Shown here: positions 63,498-64,000 of the stretch, one piece after another
Position numbering within the stretch: the first letter of the stretch is position 1
Layout of the letters: the number at the start of each line of letters is the position of its first letter
Assembly (NCBI GenBank): GCA_002029295.1
Contig: MZGW01000006.1
Location: forward strand, 35,880 to 99,879
Source: Alkalithermobacter paradoxus
GTDB taxonomy: Bacteria > Bacillota > Clostridia > Peptostreptococcales > Peptostreptococcaceae
Length of the DNA: 64,000 nt
Direction: 5' to 3'
Notes under the pieces: model-generated
What the model was told of the DNA's origin: nothing
What the model saw: only the letters and a program-made list of their open reading frames with translations
The model's database searches: none
Translations under genes and position numbers: made by a program

Positions 63498-64000
63498 TTA
63501 TATTAATACAACTTCACGTGTTTCAAATGCATTTAAACTTATTGTTTGCGTTCCTAAAATTTGATTAGTTCTTAAATCTCTTAAAACTACATTAAATGGT
63601 CTAGTAGCTTGACTTCCTGTGTTTTGAACTATATATGATACTAAAAATCCACTTCCTCTTACCACTGTACTAGATGGACTTATCTTTAAATCTCTAGCTA
63701 TTATATTTATAGGAACAGTTGTTCTTCCTATATTTTTATTATAAGTATCATTTCCTGTGTACCAGTTATTTCCCCTATTAAAGTGAGTGTCACCTATTCT
63801 GTAAGTAAAGTTTATATCTGAAACATTATCTGGTGCTCTAAATCTAACTGGTATATCAATATAAGATGCAAGCTCTCCATTTGCTTTTTGAAGAGTTCTA
63901 TTTTCTGTAAATGTAGTTGTATTATATACATTAAGAAGATTTCCGTTTGAATCTGTAACTTTTGCATTTACTATAGAAACAGAGCTTGGAACAACAAAAT
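63498..64000 (-). CDS. C-terminal part of a probable surface protein
   Basis: The last 167 codons of a larger protein whose start lies beyond the right edge. The translation is beta-rich with many Thr/Asn: NLLNVYNTTTFTENRTLQ, DIPVRFRAPDNVSDINFTY, then a closing Ig-like module (LKISPSSTVVRGSGFLVSYI, QTISLNAFETREVVLI) resembling CARDB-type adhesion domains of extracellular proteins. No LPXTG or membrane anchor is at the C-terminus. It is probably secreted or bound to the wall by domains outside the window. Confidence 0.65.
   Translation of the reverse strand, partial: FVVPSSVSIVNAKVTDSNGNLLNVYNTTTFTENRTLQKANGELASYIDIPVRFRAPDNVSDINFTYRIGDTHFNRGNNWYTGNDTYNKNIGRTTVPINIIARDLKISPSSTVVRGSGFLVSYIVQNTGSQATRPFNVVLRDLRTNQILGTQTISLNAFETREVVLI

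Overview
This AT-rich window comes from a low-GC Gram-positive anaerobe, most likely class Clostridia and perhaps close to Peptostreptococcaceae. That placement is inferred from gene content and order (Sua5-rpiB-upp-comEB-tagO-wecB-atp, prfA-prmC-DUF1385-tdk-rpmE-rho, tryptophanase, DUF1659/DUF2922/YvrJ proteins) and from strong AGGAGG-type ribosome sites, not from a database search. Most genes lie on the minus strand.

Layout. 1-6911 is housekeeping: the start of the F-type ATP synthase operon (atpZ, atpI, atpB cut by the left edge), preceded by wecB, tagO, dCMP deaminase, upp, rpiB, a 56-residue membrane peptide, Sua5 and a ZIP transporter. 6996-15124 holds translation termination (prfA, prmC), thymidine kinase, L31, Rho, two tandem class II fructose-bisphosphatases and a transaldolase. 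15138-22493 has a chemoreceptor with a lone response regulator, an RND pump with its adaptor, and a diguanylate cyclase. 22526-28523 has a DUF6671-like protein, an OFA-type transporter, and asnB-glnA for amide nitrogen. 28546-36988 carries a lipoprotein, a membrane-anchored PepF, and a probable operon joining an ICMT-like methyltransferase, a GH3-type adenylating enzyme and a GGDEF/HD-GYP protein, then a dipeptidase.

37082-39013 is a small plus-strand island. DUF1659, DUF2922 and YvrJ-type genes are separated by 109-bp repeats and followed by a sigma-factor gene whose predicted promoter has a perfect LexA-type box in its spacer. 39044-43062 has an NSS transporter with its 36-residue small subunit, a HepT/MntA toxin-antitoxin pair and tryptophanase.

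43202-61184 is mainly a capsule/exopolysaccharide locus read leftward. It begins with chain-length and tyrosine-kinase control (CpsC, CpsD, CpsB). A PglF/PglE/PglD/PglC-like set could make and load a diacetylated bacillosamine-type first sugar. Glycosyltransferases, a Wzy polymerase, a pyruvyltransferase, a Wzx flippase, an FrhB-like iron-sulfur protein, galE and galU follow. A divergent LCP-family ligase may attach the polymer to the wall.

The right end is scarred. A 942-nt internally deleted group II intron sits antisense at the 3' end of the LCP gene, just past a terminator hairpin, and has replaced the last LCP codon. Next come an IS1182-like transposase remnant and the C-terminus of a probable surface protein running off the edge.
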